Source of the DNA: Caldimicrobium sp. | GTDB lineage: Bacteria; Desulfobacterota; Thermodesulfobacteria; Thermodesulfobacteriales; Thermodesulfobacteriaceae | Length of the DNA stretch: 64,000 nt | NCBI GenBank assembly: GCA_025059715.1 | Contig: JANXCE010000005.1 | Coordinates: 17,406 to 81,405 of the forward strand | Direction of reading: 5' to 3' | Shown here: one piece after another, positions 43,045 to 52,187 of the stretch | Numbering within the stretch: position 1 is the first letter of the stretch | How the letters are laid out: every line of letters begins with the position of its first letter | Notes under the pieces: generated by a model | Databases searched by the model: none | What the model saw: the letters and a program-made list of their open reading frames with translations, nothing else | Told to the model about the DNA's origin: nothing | Program-made: the position numbers and the translations under genes

Positions 43045-43869
43045 TCATTGATTGAGATCCTCTCTTAGTAAATTCCAAAGGGATTCTTTGATACTGGTAA
43101 TGAAGGTAAAGTGTAGGAAAATTTCATCTTTTTCTTGACTCAGCCATCGAAGATGGCAAAAGAGTGCAAATTTTATTAATTTTGTAGAAATTAAATTAAA
43201 TTTAACATAGAAAACATTAAATTTATCTTGTAAGACTGGAAAGTTTGTAACTTTGACTGCTAAACCACCTCTGGAGATATTTCTTAGTTCGCCAACTAAT
43301 AAGGTTTTTTGAATGTACTTTTTAAATTTTTCATCAATGTTGTGGTTTGCGTTAAGTACTAAATCGTAGAGGTGAATTTCTGAAAGAGAGGAATAGTTCT
43401 CTTCCGAGGCATTACATTCCCGGAGGAGGGTATAATCAGGAGTTTGAAGAATTTCATTTATGTATGACTCAGACAGAAGGGATAGAAACACAGGGACCTT
43501 TTGCTTTATATTAAAGCGTTCTTCTGTTCTTGGATCCTGTAGGGTGATGGTATATCCATTTTCTTCAATCTGGGTAATTTTACATATAAATACGTATCTC
43601 CTTTCCTCAAATGGTAAAATAAGAAGAACTAACTCTTGTAGTTTAAAATTGGGTAAATCCTGATTTTTTGCAAGAAAGATATTTCTGTCGTCAATTATCT
43701 TAAGATTAGGTTTATAAATTTTACTTTCATAAAGTAGTATAAAGTTGTGGAGGTAATTTGAGATATTGTTGTATATGTGGATAGGAAGTCTTCTTAAAGA
43801 ATTAAGAGAGATATTTTGACTCAGCACCCTTTCTTTTATCTTTGTAGAGAGATTAATTTTTTCTTTCAT
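43045..43869 (-). CDS. PilZ-like domain protein, putative c-di-GMP receptor
   Basis: 274 residues. The N-terminal ~90 residues look like a YcgR-type flagellar-brake domain region. RTEERFNIKQKVPVFLSL (RxxxR at 114-118) and LRNISRGGLAVKV (N-x-S-x-x-G at 197-202) resemble the two halves of the PilZ c-di-GMP site, but about 75 residues lie between them, longer than usual. It ends with YVKFNLISTKLIKFALFCHL, a beta-rich PilZ-like stretch. The start overlaps the UvrD-type helicase stop by 4 bp. Given the pilus genes nearby, a motility or surface role is plausible but inferred. Confidence 0.55.
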   Translation of the reverse strand: MKEKINLSTKIKERVLSQNISLNSLRRLPIHIYNNISNYLHNFILLYESKIYKPNLKIIDDRNIFLAKNQDLPNFKLQELVLLILPFEERRYVFICKITQIEENGYTITLQDPRTEERFNIKQKVPVFLSLLSESYINEILQTPDYTLLRECNASEENYSSLSEIHLYDLVLNANHNIDEKFKKYIQKTLLVGELRNISRGGLAVKVTNFPVLQDKFNVFYVKFNLISTKLIKFALFCHLRWLSQEKDEIFLHFTFITSIKESLWNLLREDLNQ

Positions 43870-45980
43870 AGTAATTTCTCCAATTGAGTATATTTAAGAT
43901 GTAGTAAAGTGGGGCCTTTGTTAATAAAATTAACCTTTATTTTTTCCCCTAATACCTCTAATACTTCGCCTTCTCCAAAGTGAGGATGTTTCACCAGATC
44001 TCCCACTTTATATAGAGTGGAATTTAGGATATGCTCAGACCTAAGAGGAGTCTCCTCTTTAGAGAATTGATTTTTAAGGGTTATTTCGCTATAAAGATAG
44101 GGAGGGATTTCTTTGAGGAATCTTGAGGGCTTAGCAATACCTTTTCCCTCCCCCGGAATGTAGACCGTTAGAGGAGCAATTAGAAAAAGTTGTTCCCTTG
44201 CCCTTGTTACTGCTACATAAAAAAGTCTTCTTTCTTCTTCTAATTCTTCTTCATTGTGCAAACTGTAAAGAGAGGGAAATCTTCCCTCAATAAGGGAAAT
44301 AATGAATACAGTATGCCATTCTAACCCTTTTGCGGAATGGATAGTAGATAGTATTAGGGGATCTTCATCAAGGACTTTATCTTCAAGTTCAGTAATTTCA
44401 AAGGGTTCCAATATAAGGTCGGTTAAAAACTCCTCTAGGGTAAGGTATTTTTCCGAAAGGGAAAAAAGTCCCTCTATGTCTCTCAATCTCTTAGTGTAAT
44501 CTTCGTAGTAAATTCTTTGAAAAATGGGTTCATAAAATTCCCAGATTTGTCCTAAGAGACTCGTTGGAGTTTCTAAATTATGAGTTAACTCTTGATATAA
44601 ACTGAGGAATCTCTTAAGCTCTTGGGAGGGAGAAAGCAGGATTATCTTAGAAAATCCTGAATGATTAGGTTCTCTCTTTAAGAGGTTTAAGATTTTCTCC
44701 ACAGTTCTTGGTCCTATTCCCTCTAACAAAAGGAGAACTCTATTCCAGGAAATATAATCTCTTGGATTTAAAATGATTTTGAGAAAGGAAAGGAGATCCT
44801 TTATGTGGGCAGACTCTAAAAGTTTTAATCCACCATACTTTATAAAGGGAATTCCCCTTTTAGTTAGCTCTACTTCTAAATCATAGGAATGATAAGCGGA
44901 GCGAAAAAGAACCGCTATTTGGGAAAGTTTTAACCCCTTTTCTCTCAATTCTAAGACTTTGTCCGCTATAAATTGGCTGGATTCTGTTTCATCTTTTGCC
45001 CTAAGGAGATAGGGTTTTTCCCCCTTCTTTTTCTCAGTAAATAGAGTTTTGGTATATTTCCATTTAGAATTTGCTATAATAACATTAGCTAAATCTAATA
45101 TAGCCTGAGTACTCCTGTAATTCTGTTCAAGTTTTATAATTTTAGTTCCCCTAAAGAGCTTGGGAAAATCTAATATATTTTTGAAGTTAGCTCCTCTGAA
45201 ACCATATATACTCTGAGAATCATCTCCTACCACCATGACATTTTGGTGAGTCTCCCCCATGTATTTTACTATCTCTCCTTGGATATAATTAGTATCTTGA
45301 TACTCGTCAACCATGATAAATTCAAAACGCCTCCCTACTTCCTCTCTCACTGTAGGAAAGTTTTTTAATATGGTTAACCAGTTTACCAAGAGGTCGTCAT
45401 AATCCATTAATTGGTATTCTTTTTTATAATTTTGATATTCCACAAAGAGTTTTTCGATTTCTGGCAAAAATTCTAAAAATTGAGGATAGTCCTTGGCTAA
45501 TATCTCTGAAAGAGGTTTAACTTGATTGATATATTTGCTGTATATTCCTGCCAAGGTTTGTTTCGTAGGAAAGCGTTTCTTTTGATCTGTAAATCCAAGG
45601 CTGTTTTTGATGAGGTTAAGCAAATCTTCCATGTCTCCTCTATCAAGTAAAGTAAAGTTTCTTTCATACCCTAAAAGATGTCCATATTGTCTTAATAAGA
45701 GATTACATATAGAGTGAAAGGTTCCTCCAGTAATCTGATCCACATTTCCTTTGAGAAGAGAGCCTGCACGGTTTATCATTTCTCTTGCTGCTCTTCTGGT
45801 AAAGGTGAGAAGGAGTATCCCTTCTGGAGATACCCCTTGAGCGACCAAATAAGCCATTCTGCAAACTAAAGTCTTAGTTTTTCCTGAACCAGCCCCCGCA
45901 ATAACAAGAAGAGGTCCCTCTACAGATTCTACTGCCTCTCTTTGTGCGGGATTAAGATCGGATAAAAAATCTAACTTCAT
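43866..45980 (-). CDS. UvrD/PcrA/Rep-type DNA helicase
   Basis: 704 residues of superfamily 1A: LNPAQREAVESVEGPLLVIA with Walker A AGAGSGKT, LLTFTRRAAREMINRA, FEFIMVDEYQDTNYIQ, VVGDDSQSIYGFRGA, LEQNYRSTQAILDLAN and LSTIHSAKGLEWHTVF, then YVAVTRAREQLFLIAP. The C-terminal ~65 residues hold a PcrA-like tudor segment (GDLVKHPHFGEGEVLEVL) that can bind RNA polymerase. It lies near mfd, which fits repair of transcription-blocking damage. UvrD, PcrA and Rep cannot be told apart with certainty here. Confidence 0.92.
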   Translation of the reverse strand: MKLDFLSDLNPAQREAVESVEGPLLVIAGAGSGKTKTLVCRMAYLVAQGVSPEGILLLTFTRRAAREMINRAGSLLKGNVDQITGGTFHSICNLLLRQYGHLLGYERNFTLLDRGDMEDLLNLIKNSLGFTDQKKRFPTKQTLAGIYSKYINQVKPLSEILAKDYPQFLEFLPEIEKLFVEYQNYKKEYQLMDYDDLLVNWLTILKNFPTVREEVGRRFEFIMVDEYQDTNYIQGEIVKYMGETHQNVMVVGDDSQSIYGFRGANFKNILDFPKLFRGTKIIKLEQNYRSTQAILDLANVIIANSKWKYTKTLFTEKKKGEKPYLLRAKDETESSQFIADKVLELREKGLKLSQIAVLFRSAYHSYDLEVELTKRGIPFIKYGGLKLLESAHIKDLLSFLKIILNPRDYISWNRVLLLLEGIGPRTVEKILNLLKREPNHSGFSKIILLSPSQELKRFLSLYQELTHNLETPTSLLGQIWEFYEPIFQRIYYEDYTKRLRDIEGLFSLSEKYLTLEEFLTDLILEPFEITELEDKVLDEDPLILSTIHSAKGLEWHTVFIISLIEGRFPSLYSLHNEEELEEERRLFYVAVTRAREQLFLIAPLTVYIPGEGKGIAKPSRFLKEIPPYLYSEITLKNQFSKEETPLRSEHILNSTLYKVGDLVKHPHFGEGEVLEVLGEKIKVNFINKGPTLLHLKYTQLEKLL

Positions 45981-46051
45981 CTCTCACTAACTCGTCTTTG
46001 AATTTAGGCATAATTTTAACATGAACCTTTAACTGCACAAATATTTAATAA

Positions 46052-46080
46052 TTGACAAATCTATTAAGAATGTGTATTTT
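46052..46080 (+). promoter_or_regulatory. Promoter of the 46107-50000 operon
   Basis: TTGACA (46052-46057), exactly 17 bp, then TATTTT (46075-46080). It lies 27 bp before the ATG at 46107, which has a GGGAGG ribosome binding site at 46098-46103. No IS is nearby, so it serves as an internal comparison for the IS-adjacent promoters. Confidence 0.65.
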
Positions 46081-46106
46081 TTATTGTAAAAAAACTGGGA
46101 GGCCCT

Positions 46107-46709
46107 ATGGGGGAGGAAATAAGAAGTACCTTAGAGATCGCTTTAGAAAAAGCGGAGAAAATAGGTAAAGCCTCTAAAGAAGAATTAGAATGGGAGAAAC
46201 ATAAAGAGGTGATATTAAGTTATGTGGGAAAATATTTAAAAAACGAAATAGACAACTTGGGAACAGAGTTAAACAATTACTGGAGAGCTTTTCCTAAGGA
46301 TATCCAAAAGAACCTTCTAAGATTAACCGTAGAAACACTCTTAAAAAACATCACCCTTCCCAGAGAAGAATATCATCTAAAGGAAAGTCAGAGAATTTTT
46401 TTAACTCTTAAAGATCTTCTTAGGACTGTTCCTAAAGTAGATCAACTTTTTAAGGAGGCAGAGAAACTTCTAAAGGAATATCTTCATCATAAGAAAGCTC
46501 TTTATCAGGAGTTGGTAAAAAAATTTTCTTCAGGATTGAGTGCATTAGAGAGAGCTGTTTCTGAACAAGTAGGTGCAAAGGTAAGACTTTCTCCTGAGGC
46601 TCATCCCCAATTTCAAGAGGAATGGAATAACCTGAGGGAGCACTTAGATCGTGAATATGGAAGACAACTCGATTATATCAAAGCGCTTTTGTTAAAGATT
46701 TTAAGTTAA
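46107..46709 (+). CDS. Uncharacterised 200-residue helical protein
   Basis: I do not recognise this protein. It is strongly helical and charged (LEIALEKAEKIGKASKEELE; LKESQRIFLTLKDLLRTVPK), with no signal peptide or membrane helix and no cysteine. It is the first gene after a strong promoter and lies 6 bp before another unknown gene and then two CNNM/CorC-type membrane proteins. A cytoplasmic accessory or structural role is possible, with no evidence for any one function. Confidence 0.7.
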   Translation: MGEEIRSTLEIALEKAEKIGKASKEELEWEKHKEVILSYVGKYLKNEIDNLGTELNNYWRAFPKDIQKNLLRLTVETLLKNITLPREEYHLKESQRIFLTLKDLLRTVPKVDQLFKEAEKLLKEYLHHKKALYQELVKKFSSGLSALERAVSEQVGAKVRLSPEAHPQFQEEWNNLREHLDREYGRQLDYIKALLLKILS

Positions 46710-46715
46710 ATTTTA

Positions 46716-47519
46716 ATGATTTCTAAAGCCCTTCTCTATCCCCAAAGTGTTTTTTATCCCTGTAAAAGTTTAAGATTTTTGAATTTTGTAGAAAGGATTT
46801 ATTTGATTGAACTTCCTGAGACAAAAACCAACTTAATCAAGCAATTGAAAGATGAAGAGCAAAGCACACGTATAGGATTTATATCTTTAAAAGAACCCTT
46901 TAAGATTAGAGCTGAAGAACTTAAAATCTTGGCAAGAGAATTACAAGATTTTGGGACTTACATTCGCACTCCTGAAAGCTTACGGTATTTTTATCTTCAT
47001 AAAGACCTCTTTGAAGAAACCTTTACAAATTTATTTAAGGATAAAAGCCCTCAAGAAAGTTTTGAAAGAGCTCTGTTGGTTTTAATATTAGCGGAAAAGA
47101 TAGATAGCGATTTGTGGGATGTGTCTTGTGCCTTGCAAAAATTTTCTCAAAATTGGAAAGAAGTCCTGGAAGAGAAGATAATTTTTAAAAATCTTTATGA
47201 GGAAACGGAGTCCTTTTTTTATAAAGTTATAGAGGAAAAGGATGTAGAAAAACTTTGGAGCTTGAAAAATAGGCTTTTAGCACTAAGGGAATTATGGAAT
47301 AAATTTTTCTGGGCCGAGGAACTTCAAGATATGCGAACATTACTCATCACAGAAAGGGAATTATTAGAGGATTTTTCTGATGGTGCCACACTAATAGAGG
47401 AACAAAGACTTTCGAATGATGTAATTTTAAAGGTTTATGCGGAGAGTCTTAATCCTAAAATGGGATTACCTCTAGAAAAAGGTTATCCCCGGTTCAAAGA
47501 AATCTTGATAATTCTCTAA
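46716..47519 (+). CDS. Uncharacterised 267-residue protein
   Basis: I do not recognise this protein. It starts MISKALLYPQSVFYPCKSLR and alternates short beta-like and helical segments; there is a Trp/Phe-rich stretch (LRELWNKFFWAEELQDM) and no membrane helix. It is 6 bp after the previous gene and 2 bp before the first CNNM/CorC gene, so the four genes should be one transcript. It is probably a lineage-specific cytoplasmic protein. Confidence 0.7.
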   Translation: MISKALLYPQSVFYPCKSLRFLNFVERIYLIELPETKTNLIKQLKDEEQSTRIGFISLKEPFKIRAEELKILARELQDFGTYIRTPESLRYFYLHKDLFEETFTNLFKDKSPQESFERALLVLILAEKIDSDLWDVSCALQKFSQNWKEVLEEKIIFKNLYEETESFFYKVIEEKDVEKLWSLKNRLLALRELWNKFFWAEELQDMRTLLITERELLEDFSDGATLIEEQRLSNDVILKVYAESLNPKMGLPLEKGYPRFKEILIIL

Positions 47520-47521
47520 AC

Positions 47522-48790
47522 ATGGTTGAAATCTTTTTGTTACTAACCCTTGTGGGGCTTCTCTTATCTATGCTTTTCTCTTCCAGTGAGGCCAGTATCT
47601 TTTCTCTTTCCAAGATTGACTTAGCTAGTCTCAAAAATTTGGGTTTAAAAGAAAAGTATATTAATATGATTAAAAATGCGGAACAGTTACTATTTACCCT
47701 TCTCACAGGGAATGAACTTGCGGATTACTTTGCAAGTTTTGCCTTTGCCTCTGCTGTTACTTTTTTAATCTCTGAAGATTTTCGAACTTTAGCCTTCGTT
47801 TTTTATGCTCTCTTTAGTTTTTGGATAGGAGATTTTCTACCAAAAGTTGCAGGTTTTAAATACCGCACCAATTTGGTTCTTAAAATTATTCCTTTAACCC
47901 ACTTTTTCTATCAACTGCTCTGGCCCCTTAGGTTAATTGTTTATGGTATTTACCTACGAATTAATAGCCTCTTGCCGAATATAGAAGAGGATCACAAACA
48001 TAGGAGATTTACACCCTTAGAGCAGGTAATATTACACTCCCTTGAAAGAGCACATAAGGCAGATAAAATCAGTGAAACTGAGAAGAATTTCATTTATGGG
48101 CTATTTCTATCCGAAAAGATTGAAGTATCAGCCATTATGACCACCAGATCGGAAATTATTGCTTTTCAGGATCAAAAAATAACCTTAGAGTTTCTAAGTA
48201 AATTAAAAAGGTTCCCCTTCAATAAATTTCCCGTTTATAAGGACTCTTTGGATGAAATAATCGGTGTTTTATATTCTAAAGATGTGATAAGATTTATAGC
48301 TCATAATCCCGATTTTCAGGAAAAATATCTCTCCGAGATTACAAGGCCTGCTTTTTTTGTTCCGGAAAGTTTTCCAGTGAGAGATTTACTCTTTGAATTT
48401 CAACGAAAGCAACTGAAAATAGCTTTAGTAGTTGATGAGTATGGGACTTTAAAGGGACTGGTTACCCTTGAAGATATTTTAGAGGAATTATTTGGTGAAA
48501 TTTTACCCGAAGAGGAGGAAAGATTAGGCCCTATACAAAAAATTAAAGAGGGTCATTTCTTGATTTCAGGCAAAGCCTTATTGGAGGAGGCCTTTGATGC
48601 TTTGGGGGTACCAATTGAGGAAGAGCCCTTTACGGATTTGAGAACAGTTAATGGCTTTATTCTGGCTCTTTTTGAGGGCATTCCTAAAGAGGGTGAAAGT
48701 TTATCTTACAGAGGATGGATCTTCAAAATTAAGAAAGTAAGAGGAAGAAAAGTTCTCTGGGTAGAGGTTTACAGGGACAGCAATGCATAG
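47522..48790 (+). CDS. CNNM/CorC-type membrane protein (DUF21-CBS-CorC_HlyC), first copy
   Basis: 422 residues. It has an N-terminal DUF21/CNNM domain of about four hydrophobic segments (SSSEASIFSLSKIDLASLKN; SFWIGDFLPKVAGFKYR), two CBS domains (SAIMTTRSEIIAFQDQKI; IALVVDEYGTLKGLVTLED) and a C-terminal CorC_HlyC domain (FTDLRTVNGFILALFEGIPK). The family is linked to Mg2+ or cobalt export and magnesium homeostasis; 'hemolysin' names are historical. It overlaps the next paralogue by 8 bp. Confidence 0.9.
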   Translation: MVEIFLLLTLVGLLLSMLFSSSEASIFSLSKIDLASLKNLGLKEKYINMIKNAEQLLFTLLTGNELADYFASFAFASAVTFLISEDFRTLAFVFYALFSFWIGDFLPKVAGFKYRTNLVLKIIPLTHFFYQLLWPLRLIVYGIYLRINSLLPNIEEDHKHRRFTPLEQVILHSLERAHKADKISETEKNFIYGLFLSEKIEVSAIMTTRSEIIAFQDQKITLEFLSKLKRFPFNKFPVYKDSLDEIIGVLYSKDVIRFIAHNPDFQEKYLSEITRPAFFVPESFPVRDLLFEFQRKQLKIALVVDEYGTLKGLVTLEDILEELFGEILPEEEERLGPIQKIKEGHFLISGKALLEEAFDALGVPIEEEPFTDLRTVNGFILALFEGIPKEGESLSYRGWIFKIKKVRGRKVLWVEVYRDSNA

Positions 48791-50000
48791 TGCTTTTTTA
48801 TCCTTTATATTCTTTAGTTCTTTAGAGGCTTTTTTTGCTTTTAGTGAGATAGCCTTTATCTCTGTAGAACGGGCACTTATTGAGAGATATGCTAAAAAAT
48901 CACCTGCAATGAGGCTATGCCTGAAGTTCTGGGAAGATCCAGAATGTCTCTTTACTACAACCACTTTGGGTTTAACTTTCAGTATCGTGGGAAATGGTAT
49001 TTTTACCTCTTACTATCTGATCAAAAGTCTTGGCAACTTAGGCATTCTACTATCTACTTTTATTCTCCCTTTGTTGATGCTTTTATTAGGACAAGTTATA
49101 CCCAAGAGTTTTGGAAAAAGATTTGCCTATCCTCTGGTTTTATATTTAGCTCCCCCTCTTTATATCATATCTTACCTTTTCTATCCCATATATTTCGTGA
49201 ACAGAAAACTTTCTTTAATAGTACTTAAAAAGGAACAATTAAAAGAGCCCTATTTTCATACTAAATTTAGAGAAATCTTTCTAACTATGATAAGTCATGA
49301 AGAAGAAATCGATATTAAGGAAAAAGACCTTATAAAAAAGATCCTTGAATTTAGCAAGAAAAAGGTTAGCCAAGTAATGATCCCTCTTCCCAATGTAAAG
49401 GCCTTACCTGTCTCTGCCACCGTAAGGGATGCTTTAATATTTAGTGGTCAGTATAACTTTACCTACATCCCGATCTATGAAGGAGATTTAAGTAACATAA
49501 AATACATTGTTCGTATCCAAGACCTCTTAGGGTATACCCTCTTTGATCTCGAGCAGCCTCTTTTAAAATTTGCACGAATTCCCCTTTATATACCGGAAAT
49601 TGTTTATGCCCATGAGGCTCTTAATATCTTACAAAGAGAGATTCAAGAGATAGCTATAGTGGTTGACGAGTATGGTCTAGTTACAGGTTTAGTAACTATT
49701 GAAGATTTGGTTGAAGAAGTTTTGGGAGAATTTAGAGATGCTTTGGATTATTATGAACCCGAGTATAAGAAACTTGGAAGGAACCACTATATAGTTAAGG
49801 GAATTACTGAAATAGAAAAACTTCACGCTCTGGGTATCCCTATTCCCCCAGGGGATTATGAAACTCTAAATGGGTTTTTATATAATCTTTTAAAAAGGAT
49901 CCCTAAACAGGGAGAAACTTTCATTTACCACAATATAACTTTCACTGTGATAAAAGCTACTCCAAACAAAGTAGAAGAGGTTATAATTAAGATAAAATAA
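48783..50000 (+). CDS. CNNM/CorC-type membrane protein (DUF21-CBS-CorC_HlyC), second copy
   Basis: 405 residues, a diverged paralogue of the upstream gene with the same domain order: DUF21 (AFSEIAFISVERALIERYAK; LLLGQVIPKSFGKRFAYPLV), CBS pair (SQVMIPLPNVKALPVSATVR; IAIVVDEYGLVTGLVTIEDL) and CorC_HlyC (YETLNGFLYNLLKRIPKQGE). Tandem pairs may form a heterodimeric CNNM transporter, since CNNM proteins work as dimers. It ends 1 bp from a convergent lipoprotein gene. Confidence 0.9.
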   Translation: MHSAFLSFIFFSSLEAFFAFSEIAFISVERALIERYAKKSPAMRLCLKFWEDPECLFTTTTLGLTFSIVGNGIFTSYYLIKSLGNLGILLSTFILPLLMLLLGQVIPKSFGKRFAYPLVLYLAPPLYIISYLFYPIYFVNRKLSLIVLKKEQLKEPYFHTKFREIFLTMISHEEEIDIKEKDLIKKILEFSKKKVSQVMIPLPNVKALPVSATVRDALIFSGQYNFTYIPIYEGDLSNIKYIVRIQDLLGYTLFDLEQPLLKFARIPLYIPEIVYAHEALNILQREIQEIAIVVDEYGLVTGLVTIEDLVEEVLGEFRDALDYYEPEYKKLGRNHYIVKGITEIEKLHALGIPIPPGDYETLNGFLYNLLKRIPKQGETFIYHNITFTVIKATPNKVEEVIIKIK

Positions 50001-50001
50001 T

Positions 50002-50589
50002 TTAGAAGTGGATTTCTATAGATTTAAGCTCAATGTCCTCTAAGGATAGGTTTGGGAATTGATTTTCTATTATTTCTATTTCCTTAATTTTCCATGTAAA
50101 AGTGATTAAGTTTGACCATACCTCACCTTTCAATTCTTCCCTTGAAAATTGATATGTTCCATATATTTTTCCTTTTTTGAAATTTAAACTTTTTTCTTTT
50201 AAGCCTAAGAAATAATAAGGTAAGTCTATGAGGGAGAAATTTTTAATTTTTACCTGATAAGCTTTTCTTTGGGACCAATTAATTAAAAGTAGCTCTTCTT
50301 TTATTGTATCACAATAAAGGGTTATTTCTGAAGCAAAGGGAGGTCTTAGAATAATGAGTAGGGTAGTGGAGTTAAGATAAAAAGTTCCATAGCTTGCACC
50401 AATTTGTTCTAAGTTGTTAGACAAAGGTAAATTTCCTTCCATGAAAATCTTCCCTTTGAGATTTTTCCCTCTTAATCCTTCTTTATTAAGTTGCTTATAA
50501 ACCTCAGGCGAGAAGGCTATTTCCCTTAAAGAGCAAGATAAAAGAAATAGGAGATAGATTATTAAAATTAATATTATTCGCGAGGGCAA
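50002..50589 (-). CDS. Small outer-membrane lipoprotein, LolB-like
   Basis: 195 residues with a signal peptide ending in lipobox LLSC (Cys ~19), then a beta-rich body: KGKIFMEGNLPLSNN, ASYGTFYLNSTTLLIILRPP, KIYGTYQFSREELKGEVWSN. The pattern resembles the half-barrel of LolB and related DUF4292 proteins, but similarity is weak. The stop of the preceding TPR gene lies within its start (16-bp overlap), as is common for TPR/LolB-type pairs. Its function in lipoprotein insertion is only inferred. Confidence 0.6.
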   Translation of the reverse strand: MPSRIILILIIYLLFLLSCSLREIAFSPEVYKQLNKEGLRGKNLKGKIFMEGNLPLSNNLEQIGASYGTFYLNSTTLLIILRPPFASEITLYCDTIKEELLLINWSQRKAYQVKIKNFSLIDLPYYFLGLKEKSLNFKKGKIYGTYQFSREELKGEVWSNLITFTWKIKEIEIIENQFPNLSLEDIELKSIEIHF

Positions 50590-52187
50590 TGTCTAAGTTT
50601 TTCCTGTATTTTTTTTCTCTCCCTTTTGTGAAGGGTTTTTTCGAAAGCTTTTTTATAGAGATCACAAGCCAAGGGGTAATTACCTAATTTGAAGTAAACA
50701 TCTCCCAGGTGATCAAGTATAATCGGTTCTTCTTCACCTTTAAGGTTAGTTATGGCTTTTTCTAAATAAAATTTAGCCTTTTGTAAGTCGTTTTTTTTAA
50801 AATACAGCCATCCCAAGCTATCTTCAATGTATGGGTCCTGTGGTTTTAATTGATTGGCTTTTATTAATAGAGTTTCTGCTCTATCTAAATCTTTGTTTAG
50901 CTCTACTAAGCTGTAGCCTACAAAGTTAAGTATGTAGGCATCTTCAGGATATTTATTTAAAAGGGGTTCCACTATTTCTAGAACCCTTTGATAATCTTCT
51001 ATACAAGCATAATTTATTGCTAAAGCTAAAATTAAATCCACATCTTCTGGAAAGAGCTTTAATCCCTCTATGGCTATTTCTATGCCCTCTTCACAAAGAT
51101 CTATCTTTTCATAGGAATGGGCTAAAAAAAGGAAGTAGCTTTTTTCTCTCATTTTTGTTAATCTAATGGTTTCCAATAATTTTTTCGCAGAGTTTAGATC
51201 CTCCCTTTTGTAAATCTCAAATAACCTTCTTTGGGCTTCCAAATACCAGGGTGAGTCTTGAGGAACTTCCAGGTATATAGATTGTGCCTCCTTGAGCCTA
51301 TTTCTATACTCGAGAGTAAGCCCAAGGTAAAAGAGGAGCTCAGGCTGATCTTTTTGCTTTTTTAGATATTCTCTGAGTAATTTCTCCGATTTTTCGTATT
51401 CCTTTTGCTCAAAATATAACCCAAAGAGAAGTCTTAAGAAATCTCTATCTTCTGGATTTTGGGCTAAATAATTAATTAAAATTTTTTCTATTTCCTCATA
51501 ATCTTTAATAGATTCTAAAAATCTTAAAACTTCAACAATTAAATTTTTATTATCTGGTATGAGTGCAAGAGTTTGGAGATAGGCTTTTTTAGCGGAACTG
51601 ATGTCTCCCTTTTCTCTGAAAATTCTTGCTTTATATAAGTGAAAGACATAGTTATTAGGATAAATCCTTTCAAGGTCCTCCAACTTGGTTAAGGCTTGGT
51701 CCCATTCCTTTTCTTGTAGGTAAATAGAGATTAAAATACTGAGAAAATGCTCATCCTTAGGATTTTTCTTTAAAAAATTTTCAATAATTGAAATAGCATC
51801 TTTTGGTCTTTTTTGATGTAGAAAAATTCTAACTGCCATCAGATTAATTTCTCTATCATAGGGAGCCTTTTGAAGAAGCTCTTTGGCTAAATTCTCTGCA
51901 GAACTAAGATTTCGTTGCTGTAAATAGAGGGTTAAGAGGGATTTTTTTAAGAAGATAGAGCCTTTATCCTTCTCTATTGCTTTTTGGAGATAAAACTCAA
52001 CCTCTTCAGGGAAATTGGCTACTATCTGGGAGAGAAGAAAATAATAGTAAGCCTCTTCAAGATTTAAACTATGAGCTTTGTAGGGAGTTTTAAGTAAAAA
52101 TATTATAGATATAATAAAGAATAAAAGTAAGTTAGGGATTTTATTCTTACTCTTTATAAGGAAGAGCTTGGGGATAAATAGGGGCAT
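50574..52187 (-). CDS. Tetratricopeptide-repeat protein, membrane-anchored or periplasmic
   Basis: 537 residues. A hydrophobic N-terminal segment (NLLLFFIISIIFLLKTPYKA) acts as a signal or anchor; the rest is tandem TPR repeats with typical LAxxYxxxGxxxxA spacing (e.g. LSILISIYLQEKEWDQALTK; DSLGWLYFKKNDLQKAKFYL). The last repeats match the consensus best. It probably scaffolds a complex at the envelope. Its predicted start lies inside rpoH (41-bp overlap); no better in-frame ATG is seen downstream, and the true start may be a rarer codon. Confidence 0.8.
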   Translation of the reverse strand: MPLFIPKLFLIKSKNKIPNLLLFFIISIIFLLKTPYKAHSLNLEEAYYYFLLSQIVANFPEEVEFYLQKAIEKDKGSIFLKKSLLTLYLQQRNLSSAENLAKELLQKAPYDREINLMAVRIFLHQKRPKDAISIIENFLKKNPKDEHFLSILISIYLQEKEWDQALTKLEDLERIYPNNYVFHLYKARIFREKGDISSAKKAYLQTLALIPDNKNLIVEVLRFLESIKDYEEIEKILINYLAQNPEDRDFLRLLFGLYFEQKEYEKSEKLLREYLKKQKDQPELLFYLGLTLEYRNRLKEAQSIYLEVPQDSPWYLEAQRRLFEIYKREDLNSAKKLLETIRLTKMREKSYFLFLAHSYEKIDLCEEGIEIAIEGLKLFPEDVDLILALAINYACIEDYQRVLEIVEPLLNKYPEDAYILNFVGYSLVELNKDLDRAETLLIKANQLKPQDPYIEDSLGWLYFKKNDLQKAKFYLEKAITNLKGEEEPIILDHLGDVYFKLGNYPLACDLYKKAFEKTLHKRERKKIQEKLRHCPRE

